From positions 498,945 to 562,944 of the forward strand of contig NZ_BBZJ01000013.1 of the NCBI RefSeq assembly GCF_001417775.1: DNA of 64,000 nt, read 5' to 3'. Below, piece after piece: positions 26,156-34,675 of this stretch (its first letter is position 1; each line of letters begins with the position of its first letter). The translations under genes and the position numbers were made by a program. Under the pieces are notes generated by a model, which did not search any database, was not told where the DNA came from, and worked only from the letters and a program-made list of their open reading frames with translations. Source of the DNA: Streptomyces sp. TP-A0356 (GTDB taxonomy: Bacteria > Actinomycetota > Actinomycetes > Streptomycetales > Streptomycetaceae).

Positions 26156-27427
26156 GTGGACTTCCCGGCGGCCCCGCTGCGAAGCTGGGCCGTTGAAAGG
26201 CAGGTGGCGACACACATGGCAGGATCCGCCGGTACGCCGGGCACCCCGCGCGTGCTGCGCGCCATGAACGACCGCGCCGCCCTCGATCTGCTTCTGGAGC
26301 ACGGTCCGCTCAGCCGCACCCGCATCGGCAAGCTCACCGGCCTGTCGAAGCCCACCGCCTCCCAGCTGCTCGCCCGACTCGAAGCCGCCGGCCTCGTCCT
26401 GATGACCGGCACGAGCGAGGGCCGCCCGGGCCCCAGCGCCCAGCTGTACGTCGTCAACCCGACCGCCGCCCATGTCGCGGGCGTCGACGTCACCCCCGAG
26501 CGCATCCTCGCCGCCGTCGCCGACATCACCGGCAGAACGGTCGGCACACACGAGCTGCCCACCCCGGGCCGCCGCCCCGCGCATCCCGTCGTACGTCAGG
26601 TCACCGACGCCCTCGGCGGCGCGGTGAAGGCCGCCGGGCTCGCCATCGCCGACGTGCACCGCGTCGTCATAGGGACCCCGGGCGCCTTCGACCCCACCAC
26701 CGGCCGCCTGCGCTACGCCTCGCATCTGCCGGGCTGGCACTCCCCCGCCCTGCTGGACGAACTCGCCGCCGCGCTCCCGATGCCCGTCGAGTACGAGAAC
26801 GACGTCAACCTCGTCGCCCTCGCCGAGCAACGGCTCGGTGCGGCCAGGGGCCACGACGACTTCGTCCTGTTGTGGAACGAGGGCGGTCTCGGCGCCGCCC
26901 TCGTCCTCGGCGGCCGGCTGCACCGCGGCTGGACCGGCGGCGCCGGCGAGGTCGGCTTCCTGCCGGTGCCCGGCGCCCCCCTGGTCCGCCAGGTGACCAA
27001 GGCCAACAGCGGCGGCTACCAGGAGCTGGCCGGCTCCCAGTCCCTCCCGAAGCTGGCCCGCGAACTCGGCGTCAAGGACCTGCCCACCGGCCCGTACACC
27101 GAGGTCGCCGCCGCCCTCGTCGCCCAGGGCGCCGACAGCGCCACGGGCCCCCACCGGCGCCTCCTGGAGACGTACGCGACACGGCTCGCCACCGGTCTTG
27201 CCGCCCTCGTCTCGGTGCTGGATCCCGAACTCGTCGTCCTCAGCGGCGCCTCGCTCACCGCCGGTGGCGAGCCGCTGCGGTCCCTGCTCCAGGCAGAACT
27301 GGAGGAGCTGGCCGCGTCCCGGCCGCGCCTGGTCATCGGCGACGTACGCGAACACCCCGTGGTGCGCGGCGCGTTGGAGAGCGCGCTGGCGACCACCCGC
27401 GACGAGGTCTTCGACACCTCGCGCTGA
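26156..27427 (+). CDS. ROK-family transcriptional regulator of the sugar operon
   Basis: 423 residues if started at GTG 26156 (GAGGAGG eight bases upstream), or 403 from ATG 26216, where family members usually begin (MAGSAGTPGTPRVLRAMNDR). The N-terminal winged HTH reads ALDLLLEHGPLSRTRIGKLT, then GLSKPTASQLLARLEAAGLV. The ROK sugar-kinase-like domain follows, with the phosphate-loop region VAGVDVTPERILAAVADITG and a GTPGAFDPTTGRLRY stretch. The CxCGxxGCxE zinc motif is replaced by VPGAPLVRQVTKANSGGYQE, so the usual zinc Cys ligands are absent and it is probably not an active kinase. It likely represses the downstream ABC transporter/glycosidase genes until a sugar binds. Confidence 0.9.
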   Translation: MDFPAAPLRSWAVERQVATHMAGSAGTPGTPRVLRAMNDRAALDLLLEHGPLSRTRIGKLTGLSKPTASQLLARLEAAGLVLMTGTSEGRPGPSAQLYVVNPTAAHVAGVDVTPERILAAVADITGRTVGTHELPTPGRRPAHPVVRQVTDALGGAVKAAGLAIADVHRVVIGTPGAFDPTTGRLRYASHLPGWHSPALLDELAAALPMPVEYENDVNLVALAEQRLGAARGHDDFVLLWNEGGLGAALVLGGRLHRGWTGGAGEVGFLPVPGAPLVRQVTKANSGGYQELAGSQSLPKLARELGVKDLPTGPYTEVAAALVAQGADSATGPHRRLLETYATRLATGLAALVSVLDPELVVLSGASLTAGGEPLRSLLQAELEELAASRPRLVIGDVREHPVVRGALESALATTRDEVFDTSR

Positions 27428-27518
27428 GCACCCGCCGGGCCCCACCCCGGTCTGCCCCCCGGTCCCGACACCCGCCCAGGTCGAACCCACACCCCGCCCG
27501 TCCCAGGGAGACCCCGTC

Positions 27519-28862
27519 ATGCCCGAAGTCATGCCCGAAGTGATCCGAAAGACGGCTTTCGTCCTCACCGCGTCCCTCGCTCTCCTCACCACCGCCTGTA
27601 CCGGCCAGTCCTCCTCCGGCGCGAACGACGACACGTCCAAGGAGACCACCATCAACTTCTGGCACGCCTGGAGCGCGCCCACCGAGACCAAGGCCGTGAA
27701 CGCGCTGATCGCGGGCTTCGAGAAGGCGCACCCCAACATCCACGTCAACGTCGTCGCCAACATGACCGACGACAAGATCAACCAGGCGCTGCGCACCGGC
27801 GGCGACAAGGCACCCGACGTCATCTCCTCGTTCACCACCAACAACGTCGGCAAGTTCTGCTCCTCGGGCGCCCTCGTCGATCTCAACCCCTTCTTCGAGA
27901 AGGCGGGCATCGACCCGGGCACGACCTTCCCGAAGGCGATGAACGAGTACACGCAGTACGCCGGCAACCGCTGCACGGTGCCGCTGCTGGGCGACGCGTA
28001 CGGGCTCTACTACGACAAGACCGCCTTCGCGAAGGCCGGGATCAAGAACCCGCCCAGGACGTGGTCCGAGTTCGAGGCGGACGCCAAGAAGCTGACGATC
28101 ACCGACGGCGACAGCTACAAGCAGCTCGGGTTCATGCCGAACTACCACGGCTGGGAGTCGACGACCGAGCACTACTTCGCCCAGTTCTCGCCGACGTACT
28201 TCGACAAGGGCGGCAAGTCGAACCTCGCCAAGGACCCCGCCTTCACGGCCGGTTTCACGCTCCAGAAGCAACTGGTGGACGAACTGGGCGGCTTCCAGAA
28301 GCTGGAGAAGTACCGTTCCCAGCTGGGTGACGAGTGGGGCCCCAAGCACCCCTTCCACACCGGCCAGGTCGCGATGCAGCTCGACGGTGAGTGGCGCCTG
28401 GGCATGGCCCTGGACGCGAGGCCGGCGTTCGACATCGGGGTGGCCCCGCTGCCCGTGCCCGACGACCAGGCCGCCCAGTACGGCAAGGGCTACATCACCG
28501 GCACCATCGCGGGCGTCGCCGCCACCAGCAAGAAGCAGAACGCGGCCTGGGAGCTGGTGAAGTACATGACCACGGACACCGACGCGGTGGTCGGCTTCGC
28601 CAACGACATCCACAACGTGCCGTCCACGCTGGCCGCGCTGAAGTCGCCCAAGCTGAAGTACGACCCGCGCTTCAAGACGTTCCTGGACATCGCCGCCGAT
28701 CCGAACTCGACGACGACGCCCGCGTCCATCAACGGCGGCCAGTACCTCGTGACGATCCAGCAGTTCGGCTACGACTACGAGAGCGGCAAGGCCAAGGACC
28801 TCAAGGCCGGGCTGGCGAGCACGGCCAAGCAGATCGACACGGACATCGCGCAGGCGAAGTAG
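27519..28862 (+). CDS. Sugar ABC transporter substrate-binding lipoprotein
   Basis: Cluster B (MalE-like) extracellular solute-binding protein of 447 residues, lipid-anchored outside the membrane. The signal peptide (RKTAFVLTASLALLTTA) ends in the lipobox LTTAC with C27. The family opening TTINFWHAWSAPTETKAVN and the hinge segments LGDAYGLYYDKTAFAKAG and FHTGQVAMQLDGEW are present. The ATG at 27519 has AGGGAG eight bases upstream. It heads a transport operon: permease genes follow after 2 bases each. With the GH4 glycosidase and sugar kinase downstream, the likely ligand is a beta-linked oligosaccharide or a glucosaminide. The precise sugar cannot be read. Confidence 0.92.
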   Translation: MPEVMPEVIRKTAFVLTASLALLTTACTGQSSSGANDDTSKETTINFWHAWSAPTETKAVNALIAGFEKAHPNIHVNVVANMTDDKINQALRTGGDKAPDVISSFTTNNVGKFCSSGALVDLNPFFEKAGIDPGTTFPKAMNEYTQYAGNRCTVPLLGDAYGLYYDKTAFAKAGIKNPPRTWSEFEADAKKLTITDGDSYKQLGFMPNYHGWESTTEHYFAQFSPTYFDKGGKSNLAKDPAFTAGFTLQKQLVDELGGFQKLEKYRSQLGDEWGPKHPFHTGQVAMQLDGEWRLGMALDARPAFDIGVAPLPVPDDQAAQYGKGYITGTIAGVAATSKKQNAAWELVKYMTTDTDAVVGFANDIHNVPSTLAALKSPKLKYDPRFKTFLDIAADPNSTTTPASINGGQYLVTIQQFGYDYESGKAKDLKAGLASTAKQIDTDIAQAK

Positions 28863-28864
28863 CC

Positions 28865-29806
28865 ATGAGCACGATCACCCTCGCGTCCAAGCGCCGCCGC
28901 GCGGCGCTTCGGACGGCCGCGTTCATGTCGCCCTGGCTGATCGGCTTCGCGGTCTTCTTCGCGTACCCGCTGATCTCCACGGTCTACTTCTCGTTCATGC
29001 ACTACGACGGCTTCAAGCCGCCGGCCTGGAGCGGGGCGCAGAACTGGACGTATGTCTTCCACGACTACCCGCTGTTCTGGCCCGCCCTGCGCAACACCCT
29101 CTGGCTGGTCGTGATCACGGTCAGCCTGCGGGTCGTGTTCGGGCTCGGCGTCGGCCTGCTGATCACGAAGGTCAAGACGGCCACGGGCGTCTTCCGGACC
29201 CTCTTCTACCTGCCCTACCTCGCCCCGCCCGTCGCCGCCACCATGGCCTTCGCCTTCCTCCTCAATCCCGGCACGGGACCGGTCAACGCGATGCTCGACA
29301 CGATCGGCATCCCGGCTCCGGGCTGGTTCAACGACCCCGCCTGGTCCAAGCCCGCCCTCACCCTGCTCGCCCTGTGGGGCGTCGGCGACCTCATGGTCAT
29401 CTTCATGGCCGCGCTGCTCGACGTGCCGCAGGAGCAGTACGAGGCCGCCGAACTGGACGGAGCGTCCGCGTGGCAGCGCTTCCGGTACGTCACCCTGCCG
29501 AACATCTCGCCGATCGTGATGTTCGCTGTGGTCACCGGGGTGATCCAGACCATGCAGTACTACACGCAGCCCCTGATCGCGGGGAAGGTCGCCTCCGGCG
29601 TCATCCAGGGCGCGGGGACGCAGTTCGAGCCGGGCTACCCCGAGAAGTCCACGCTCACCCTGCCCCAGCTCGTCTACAACCTCGGCTTCCAGCGCTTCGA
29701 CTACGGCTCCGCCTGTGTGGTCGCGCTCGTGCTCTTCGCCCTGTCGATGGTGTTCACCGCGTTCCTGATGCGGCGCCGGGGCGGTCTCAACCTGGCAGGT
29801 GACTGA
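28865..29806 (+). CDS. Sugar ABC transporter permease (MalF-like)
   Basis: 313-residue integral membrane subunit with six predicted TM helices (first: FMSPWLIGFAVFFAYPLIST). The coupling EAA loop (EQYEAAELDGASAWQRFRYV) contacts the ATPase. The start ATG lies two bases after the binding-protein stop and two bases separate it from the next permease. No ATPase gene is present in the operon, so a shared multi-sugar ATPase such as MsiK is expected to energise it, as for other Streptomyces sugar importers. Confidence 0.94.
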   Translation: MSTITLASKRRRAALRTAAFMSPWLIGFAVFFAYPLISTVYFSFMHYDGFKPPAWSGAQNWTYVFHDYPLFWPALRNTLWLVVITVSLRVVFGLGVGLLITKVKTATGVFRTLFYLPYLAPPVAATMAFAFLLNPGTGPVNAMLDTIGIPAPGWFNDPAWSKPALTLLALWGVGDLMVIFMAALLDVPQEQYEAAELDGASAWQRFRYVTLPNISPIVMFAVVTGVIQTMQYYTQPLIAGKVASGVIQGAGTQFEPGYPEKSTLTLPQLVYNLGFQRFDYGSACVVALVLFALSMVFTAFLMRRRGGLNLAGD

Positions 29807-29808
29807 CC

Positions 29809-30702
29809 ATGACCCAAGTACTCGACAAGCCCCTGGAGTTGCGGGCACCCCTCTCACCGGCCGAACGCTCCGCCCGGCGCAGAGCCGCCCTGGAGTGGAT
29901 CGCGGTCCACTCCCTGGGCGTGGCCGCCGCTCTCTTCTTCACGCTCCCCTTCGTGTTCGTGTTGCTGACCTCGCTGATGAGCGACTCCCAGGCGCTCAGC
30001 CGCGATCTGATCCCGCACTCCTGGGAGTGGGGCAACTACCGGAAGGTCTTCGACACGCCCGGCTTCCTCACCTGGTGGAAGAACACGCTGGTCTACGCCG
30101 GCCTGGGCACGGTCCTGACCGTCGTGTCGTCGATCCCGGTCGCGTACGCCCTCGCCAAGTTCCGCTTCCGGGGCCGCGGTCTGTCCCTCATGCTGGTGAT
30201 CTCGATGATGATGCTGCCACCGCAGGTGATCATCATCCCGATGTACCTGTTCTGGGCGAAGCAGCTGGATCTGTCGGGCACTCTGTGGCCGCTGATCATC
30301 CCAATGGCGTTCGGCGACGCGTTCTCCATCTTCCTGCTGCGCCAGTTCCTGATGACCATCCCGAACGAGTACCTGGACGCGGCGAAGGTCGACGGCTGCG
30401 GTGATCTGCGGACCCTGCTGAAGGTGGTGCTGCCCATGGCCAGGCCGGGCATCGCCGCCGTCGCGCTCTTCCAGTTCTTCTACGCCTGGAACGACTACTT
30501 CGGCCCGCAGATCTACGCCTCGGAGAACCCGGGCGCATGGACGCTCAGTTACGGCCTGGAGTCGTTCAAGGGCGCGCACCACACCGACTGGAACCTCACC
30601 ATGGCCGCGACCGTGCTGGTCATGGCCCCAGTGATCCTCGTGTTCTTCTTCGCCCAGAAGGCGTTCGTCGAGGGTGTCACGCTCACCGGAGTGAAGGGCT
30701 AG
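29809..30702 (+). CDS. Sugar ABC transporter permease (MalG-like)
   Basis: 297 residues with six TM helices (LGVAAALFFTLPFVFVLLTS first). The EAA loop is NEYLDAAKVDGCGDLRTLLK. The C-terminal AQKAFVEGVTLTGVKG tail is characteristic of MalG-type subunits. It forms the translocation pore with the preceding permease. The glycosidase gene begins six bases after its stop. Confidence 0.94.
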   Translation: MTQVLDKPLELRAPLSPAERSARRRAALEWIAVHSLGVAAALFFTLPFVFVLLTSLMSDSQALSRDLIPHSWEWGNYRKVFDTPGFLTWWKNTLVYAGLGTVLTVVSSIPVAYALAKFRFRGRGLSLMLVISMMMLPPQVIIIPMYLFWAKQLDLSGTLWPLIIPMAFGDAFSIFLLRQFLMTIPNEYLDAAKVDGCGDLRTLLKVVLPMARPGIAAVALFQFFYAWNDYFGPQIYASENPGAWTLSYGLESFKGAHHTDWNLTMAATVLVMAPVILVFFFAQKAFVEGVTLTGVKG

Positions 30703-30708
30703 TACGAC

Positions 30709-31974
30709 ATGAAACTCACCGTGGTCGGCGGAGGGTCGACCTACACCCCCGAACTCATCGACGGATTCGCGCGGCTGAGGGACGCCCTGCCGGTGGAGGA
30801 GCTGGTCCTCGTCGATCCGGCCGCCGAGCGCCTCGAGCTGGTGGGCGGGCTGGCCCGGCGCATCTTCGCGCGCCAGGGGCACGGCGGCCGAATCGTCACC
30901 ACCTCCGACCTGGACGCGGGCGTCGAGGGCGCCGACGCGGTGCTCCTCCAGCTGCGCGTCGGCGGCCAGGCCGCGCGCGAGCAGGACGAGACCTGGCCGC
31001 TGGAGTGCGGCTGCGTCGGCCAGGAGACGACCGGCGCGGGCGGTCTCGCCAAGGCGCTGCGCACGGTGCCGGTCGTCCTCGACATCGCCGAACGCGTCCG
31101 CCGCGCCAATCCGCGGGCCTGGATCATCGACTTCACCAACCCGGTCGGCATCGTCACCCGTGCCCTCCTCCAGGAGGGCCACCGGGCGGTGGGCCTGTGC
31201 AACGTGGCGATCGGCTTCCAGCGCAAGTTCGCCGCCCTGCTCGGTGTGGCGCCCCTCGATGTGCACCTCGACCATGTGGGCCTCAACCACCTCACCTGGG
31301 AAACAGGTGTGCGCCTGGGCGGCCCCGAGGGCGAGGACGTCCTGCCCAAGCTGCTCGCCCGGCACGGCGACGCGATCGCCGACGACCTGCACCTGCCGCG
31401 CTCCCTGGTCGACCGGCTGGGCGTGGTCCCCTCGTACTACCTGCGCTACTACTACGCGCACGACGAGGTCGTGCGGGAGCTGCGCACGAAGCCCTCGCGC
31501 GCCGCCGAAGTGGTTGCCATGGAACGGCAGTTGCTGCAGATGTACGGCGACCCGGCGCTCGACGAGAAGCCCGCGCTGCTCGCCCGGCGGGGCGGCGCCT
31601 ACTACTCGGAGGCGGCCGTCGACCTCGCCGCCGCGCTGCTGGGCGGAGGCGGGTCCCCGTACCAGGTGGTGAACGCGTACAACAAGGGCACGCTGCCCTT
31701 CCTGCCGGACGACGCGGTGATCGAGGTGCAGGCCGCCGTGGGACCGCACGGCCCGACTCCCCTGCCCGTGCCCGAAGTGGACCCGCTGTACGCGGGGCTG
31801 ATGGCGAACGTGACCGCGTACGAGGAGCTGGCCCTCTCGGCCGCGCTGCGCGGGGGCCGCGACCGGGTGTTCCGGGCCCTGCTCGCCCACCCCCTCATCG
31901 GCCAGTACGCCTACGCCGACACCCTCACCGACCAGTTGATCGCGCACAACCGGGAGCACCTCGCGTGGGCCTGA
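30709..31974 (+). CDS. Glycoside hydrolase family 4 (6-phospho-beta-glucosidase type)
   Basis: NAD- and metal-dependent glycosidase of family GH4, cytoplasmic, 421 residues. The NAD-binding motif is KLTVVGGGSTYTPELIDGF at the N-terminus. The metal-binding Cys and His are C164 (GLCNVAIG) and H194 (VGLNHLTWETG), and the conserved DFTNPVGIVT precedes them. GH4 6-phospho-beta-glucosidases normally act on PTS-imported phosphorylated sugars. Here the gene sits in an ABC-importer operon with a sugar kinase, so either the imported sugar is phosphorylated first or the enzyme acts on an unphosphorylated beta-glycoside. Its last 10 bases overlap the kinase gene. Confidence 0.9.
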   Translation: MKLTVVGGGSTYTPELIDGFARLRDALPVEELVLVDPAAERLELVGGLARRIFARQGHGGRIVTTSDLDAGVEGADAVLLQLRVGGQAAREQDETWPLECGCVGQETTGAGGLAKALRTVPVVLDIAERVRRANPRAWIIDFTNPVGIVTRALLQEGHRAVGLCNVAIGFQRKFAALLGVAPLDVHLDHVGLNHLTWETGVRLGGPEGEDVLPKLLARHGDAIADDLHLPRSLVDRLGVVPSYYLRYYYAHDEVVRELRTKPSRAAEVVAMERQLLQMYGDPALDEKPALLARRGGAYYSEAAVDLAAALLGGGGSPYQVVNAYNKGTLPFLPDDAVIEVQAAVGPHGPTPLPVPEVDPLYAGLMANVTAYEELALSAALRGGRDRVFRALLAHPLIGQYAYADTLTDQLIAHNREHLAWA

Positions 31975-32936
31975 CCGCAAGTGTCCTCGCCATCGACGCG
32001 GGCAACAGCAAGACCGACGTCGCCGTCGTGGCCGCCGACGGCCACGTCCTCGCCGCCGCGCGGGGCGGGGGGTTCCGGCCGCCGTCCGTGGGCGTGGAGA
32101 GGGCCCTGAACACCCTGGCCGAGGTCGTCGAACAGGCCTTCGCCAAGGCCGGGGTCACCTCGGCCGGTCATGTCTCCGCCTGTCTCGCCAACGCCGACCT
32201 CCCGGTGGAGGAGGAGCAGTTGGCGGCCGCGCTGCACGCGCGCGGGTGGGGCGGGACCGTCGAGGTGCGCAACGACACCTTCGCCGTCCTGCGGGCCGGC
32301 GTCGCCGAACCCCGGGGGGTGGCGGTCGTGTGCGGCGCCGGCATCAACTGCGTCGGCATGCGCCCCGACGGCAGCACCGCCCGCTTCCCCGCGCTCGGCC
32401 GTATCTCCGGTGACTGGGGCGGCGGTTGGGGCCTTGCGGAGGAGGCCCTGTGGTGGGCGGCCCGCGCCGAGGACGGCCGGGGCGACCCCACCGCCCTGGC
32501 CCGCACCCTGCCCGCGCACTTCGGGCTCGACTCCATGTACGCGCTCATCGAGGCGCTGCACCTGGAGCACATCGGGCACGACCGGCGCCACGAGCTGACG
32601 CCGGTGCTGTTCGCCACGGCCGGGGAAGGCGATCCGGTGGCGCGTGCGATCGTCGACCGGCTGGCCGAGGAGGTGGTGGCCATGGCCACGGTCGCGCTGA
32701 CCCGGCTCGACCTGCTCGACGAGGAGACCCCGGTACTGCTCGGTGGCAGCATCCTGGCCGCCCGCCACCCCCAACTCGACGACCGCGTGCGGGAACTGCT
32801 GGCCGCCCGCGCCCCCAAGGCGGTGCCCCGGGTGGTCACCGCCCGCCCCGTCCTCGGCGCGGCCCTCCTCGGCCTGGACCACCAACGGGCCCCCCAGGAG
32901 GCCCACACCCGCGTGCGGGCCCAGTACGAGGGCTAG
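31965..32936 (+). CDS. BadF/BadG/BcrA-type sugar kinase (N-acetylglucosamine kinase-like)
   Basis: ASKHA-fold ATP-dependent sugar kinase of 323 residues. The phosphate-1 motif is VLAIDAGNSKTDVAVVAADG. Further conserved parts are GGGFRPPSVG, NDTFAVLRAG, GRISGDWGGGWGLAEEALWW and the adenosine motif VLLGGSILAARH. GTG 31965 is taken as start because GGGAG lies eight bases before it; the gene overlaps the GH4 stop by 10 bases, implying coupling. It probably phosphorylates the imported sugar or the monosaccharide released by the GH4 enzyme. It is the last gene of the ROK-controlled operon. Confidence 0.88.
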   Translation: MGLTASVLAIDAGNSKTDVAVVAADGHVLAAARGGGFRPPSVGVERALNTLAEVVEQAFAKAGVTSAGHVSACLANADLPVEEEQLAAALHARGWGGTVEVRNDTFAVLRAGVAEPRGVAVVCGAGINCVGMRPDGSTARFPALGRISGDWGGGWGLAEEALWWAARAEDGRGDPTALARTLPAHFGLDSMYALIEALHLEHIGHDRRHELTPVLFATAGEGDPVARAIVDRLAEEVVAMATVALTRLDLLDEETPVLLGGSILAARHPQLDDRVRELLAARAPKAVPRVVTARPVLGAALLGLDHQRAPQEAHTRVRAQYEG

Positions 32937-33209
32937 GGGGCCTTCCGACGGATCTCCGCGGCCAAGCCCGCCGCCCACCTCCGACCTCACGACCGGGAAC
33001 CGAACACCCGCGCGTCGCGTTTTCATGGGTGGGGGTGGTACGAGGCAGCACGCGGCACCGGCGGTCGGCGGAACGCTGCGATCCGATCAAGATCGCGCGA
33101 AGGCCCTGTGCGGATGTCGGCTTCGGCGGCGATACTTGCCGCCGTGCGCCTGCGTCCGGCTCCCGCGTTCGGGCGGAGGTGAGCGACGGACGGCCATGGG
33201 GGAGGTCAA

Positions 33210-34661
33210 GTGACACAACCGCAGCAGGGTGGCGCGCCACCGGCGACACCGACGAGACCGGCCGTACCACCGCAGTCCACGATTCCGGCGGCACGGCCGG
33301 CTCCCGTGCCTCCGGGCCGCCCCGCCACCGCCCCGCCGCGCCGCACGGCCTTCGCCGAGGGCGTCGACCGGCTGCGGGCCGCCGCGGTGACCGAGCCCGG
33401 CAGGCTGCGCATCCTCGGCGCCGTCCTCGCGCTCCTCGTCGTCGGGTTCGGGGCCGTCAGCGCCTGGCAGATGTCCGACCGTTCCACCGCGGCCGACGAC
33501 GTGCTGCACAGCAGCCAGCCGCTCAGCGCGGGCGCCGCCGACATCTACCGTTCCCTCGCGGACGCCAACACGACGGCCTCCAGCGGCTTCCTGTCCGGCG
33601 GCCAGGAGCCCGCCGCGACCACCAGGCGCTACGAGCAGGACATCGAGACCGCCGCCGCGGGGCTCGTCACAGCGGCCGCCGGCACCGAGCCCGGCTCCGC
33701 CTCCGCGGCCACCGTCGCCAAGCTCAACAAGCTGCTCCCGCAGTACAAGGGCCTGGTCGAGCGGGCCCGTGCCAACAACCGGCAGGGCTTCCCGGTGGGT
33801 GGCGCGTATCTGCGGGCGGCGAACGAGAAGATGCAGCACGAGATGCTGCCGGCCGCGCAGGAGCTGTACACCACGGAGAACCAGCGGCTGGGCGCCGACT
33901 ACGCGAACGCGACCCCGTATCCGTGGTTCGCGCTCGTCCTCGGCGTCCTCGCGCTGGCCGCCCTCGGCTGGGCGCAGCGGCGTCACTATCTGCGGACCAA
34001 CCGGGTGCTGAACCACGGCCTGGTCGCCGCCACGGCCGCCTCCGCGATCGTCCTGCTGTGGATGGTCGTCGGCCACAGCGTCGCCCGCGCCGGGCTCGAC
34101 TCCTCGTACGAGCACGGCGTCCGCTCGCTGAACGCGCTGCACGACGCGCGCATCGCCTCCCTGAACGCCCGCGGCAACGAGAACCTCACGCTGGTCAGCC
34201 GTGGCGCCGAGACCAAGAAGCTGCCCGACGGGCGGGTCGAGGACGCGTACGACTACGCGTTCCAGCAGGAGATGAAGACGCTGTCGGCCGGCCTCGCCCA
34301 GGCCGAGTCCCTCGCCGACGACCAGGCGGGCAAGCAGCCCGTGTCCGCCGCGACCGGCGACATGAAGGTCTGGCAGGACCGCCACAAGCAGGCGCGGGCC
34401 GCCGACGACGACGGAAACTACCAGGCGGCGCTGAAGAAGATCATAGGCGCCAAGGCCGACCAGCCGACGGGCGAGTGCTTCGACGGTGTGGACACGAACC
34501 TGAAGAAGGCGCTGGGCCACGAGGAAGGCCGGTTCCAGCAGGCGGCGGGCGCCGGCCGGGACGCGTTGACCGGGCTCCCAGTGGGCGCGGCGGTCCTCGC
34601 GGTGCTGGGCGCGGCGGGTGCGGTGCTGGGCATCGGGCGCAGGCTTTCGGAGTACCGGTGA
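33210..34661 (+). CDS. glnX: GlnX-like membrane sensor of the PknG pathway
   Basis: 483 residues. A Pro-rich cytoplasmic head (to about residue 65) is followed by TM1 (ILGAVLALLVVGFGAVSAW), an extracytoplasmic helical domain of about 150 residues (SAGAADIYRSLADANTTASS, KLNKLLPQYKGLVERARANN), and TM2 (FALVLGVLALAALGWA). TM3 (GLVAATAASAIVLLWMVV), a second outer helical domain and a final TM near the C-terminus (LPVGAAVLAVLGAAGAVLG) complete it. This two-sensor, four-TM layout matches GlnX, encoded next to glnH and pknG across actinobacteria. There GlnX links periplasmic GlnH to cytoplasmic PknG. The GTG at 33210 follows GGGGAGGTCAA. It heads a seven-gene co-directional operon. Confidence 0.85.
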   Translation: MTQPQQGGAPPATPTRPAVPPQSTIPAARPAPVPPGRPATAPPRRTAFAEGVDRLRAAAVTEPGRLRILGAVLALLVVGFGAVSAWQMSDRSTAADDVLHSSQPLSAGAADIYRSLADANTTASSGFLSGGQEPAATTRRYEQDIETAAAGLVTAAAGTEPGSASAATVAKLNKLLPQYKGLVERARANNRQGFPVGGAYLRAANEKMQHEMLPAAQELYTTENQRLGADYANATPYPWFALVLGVLALAALGWAQRRHYLRTNRVLNHGLVAATAASAIVLLWMVVGHSVARAGLDSSYEHGVRSLNALHDARIASLNARGNENLTLVSRGAETKKLPDGRVEDAYDYAFQQEMKTLSAGLAQAESLADDQAGKQPVSAATGDMKVWQDRHKQARAADDDGNYQAALKKIIGAKADQPTGECFDGVDTNLKKALGHEEGRFQQAAGAGRDALTGLPVGAAVLAVLGAAGAVLGIGRRLSEYR

Positions 34662-34675
34662 GAGGCGGAGGGGCG

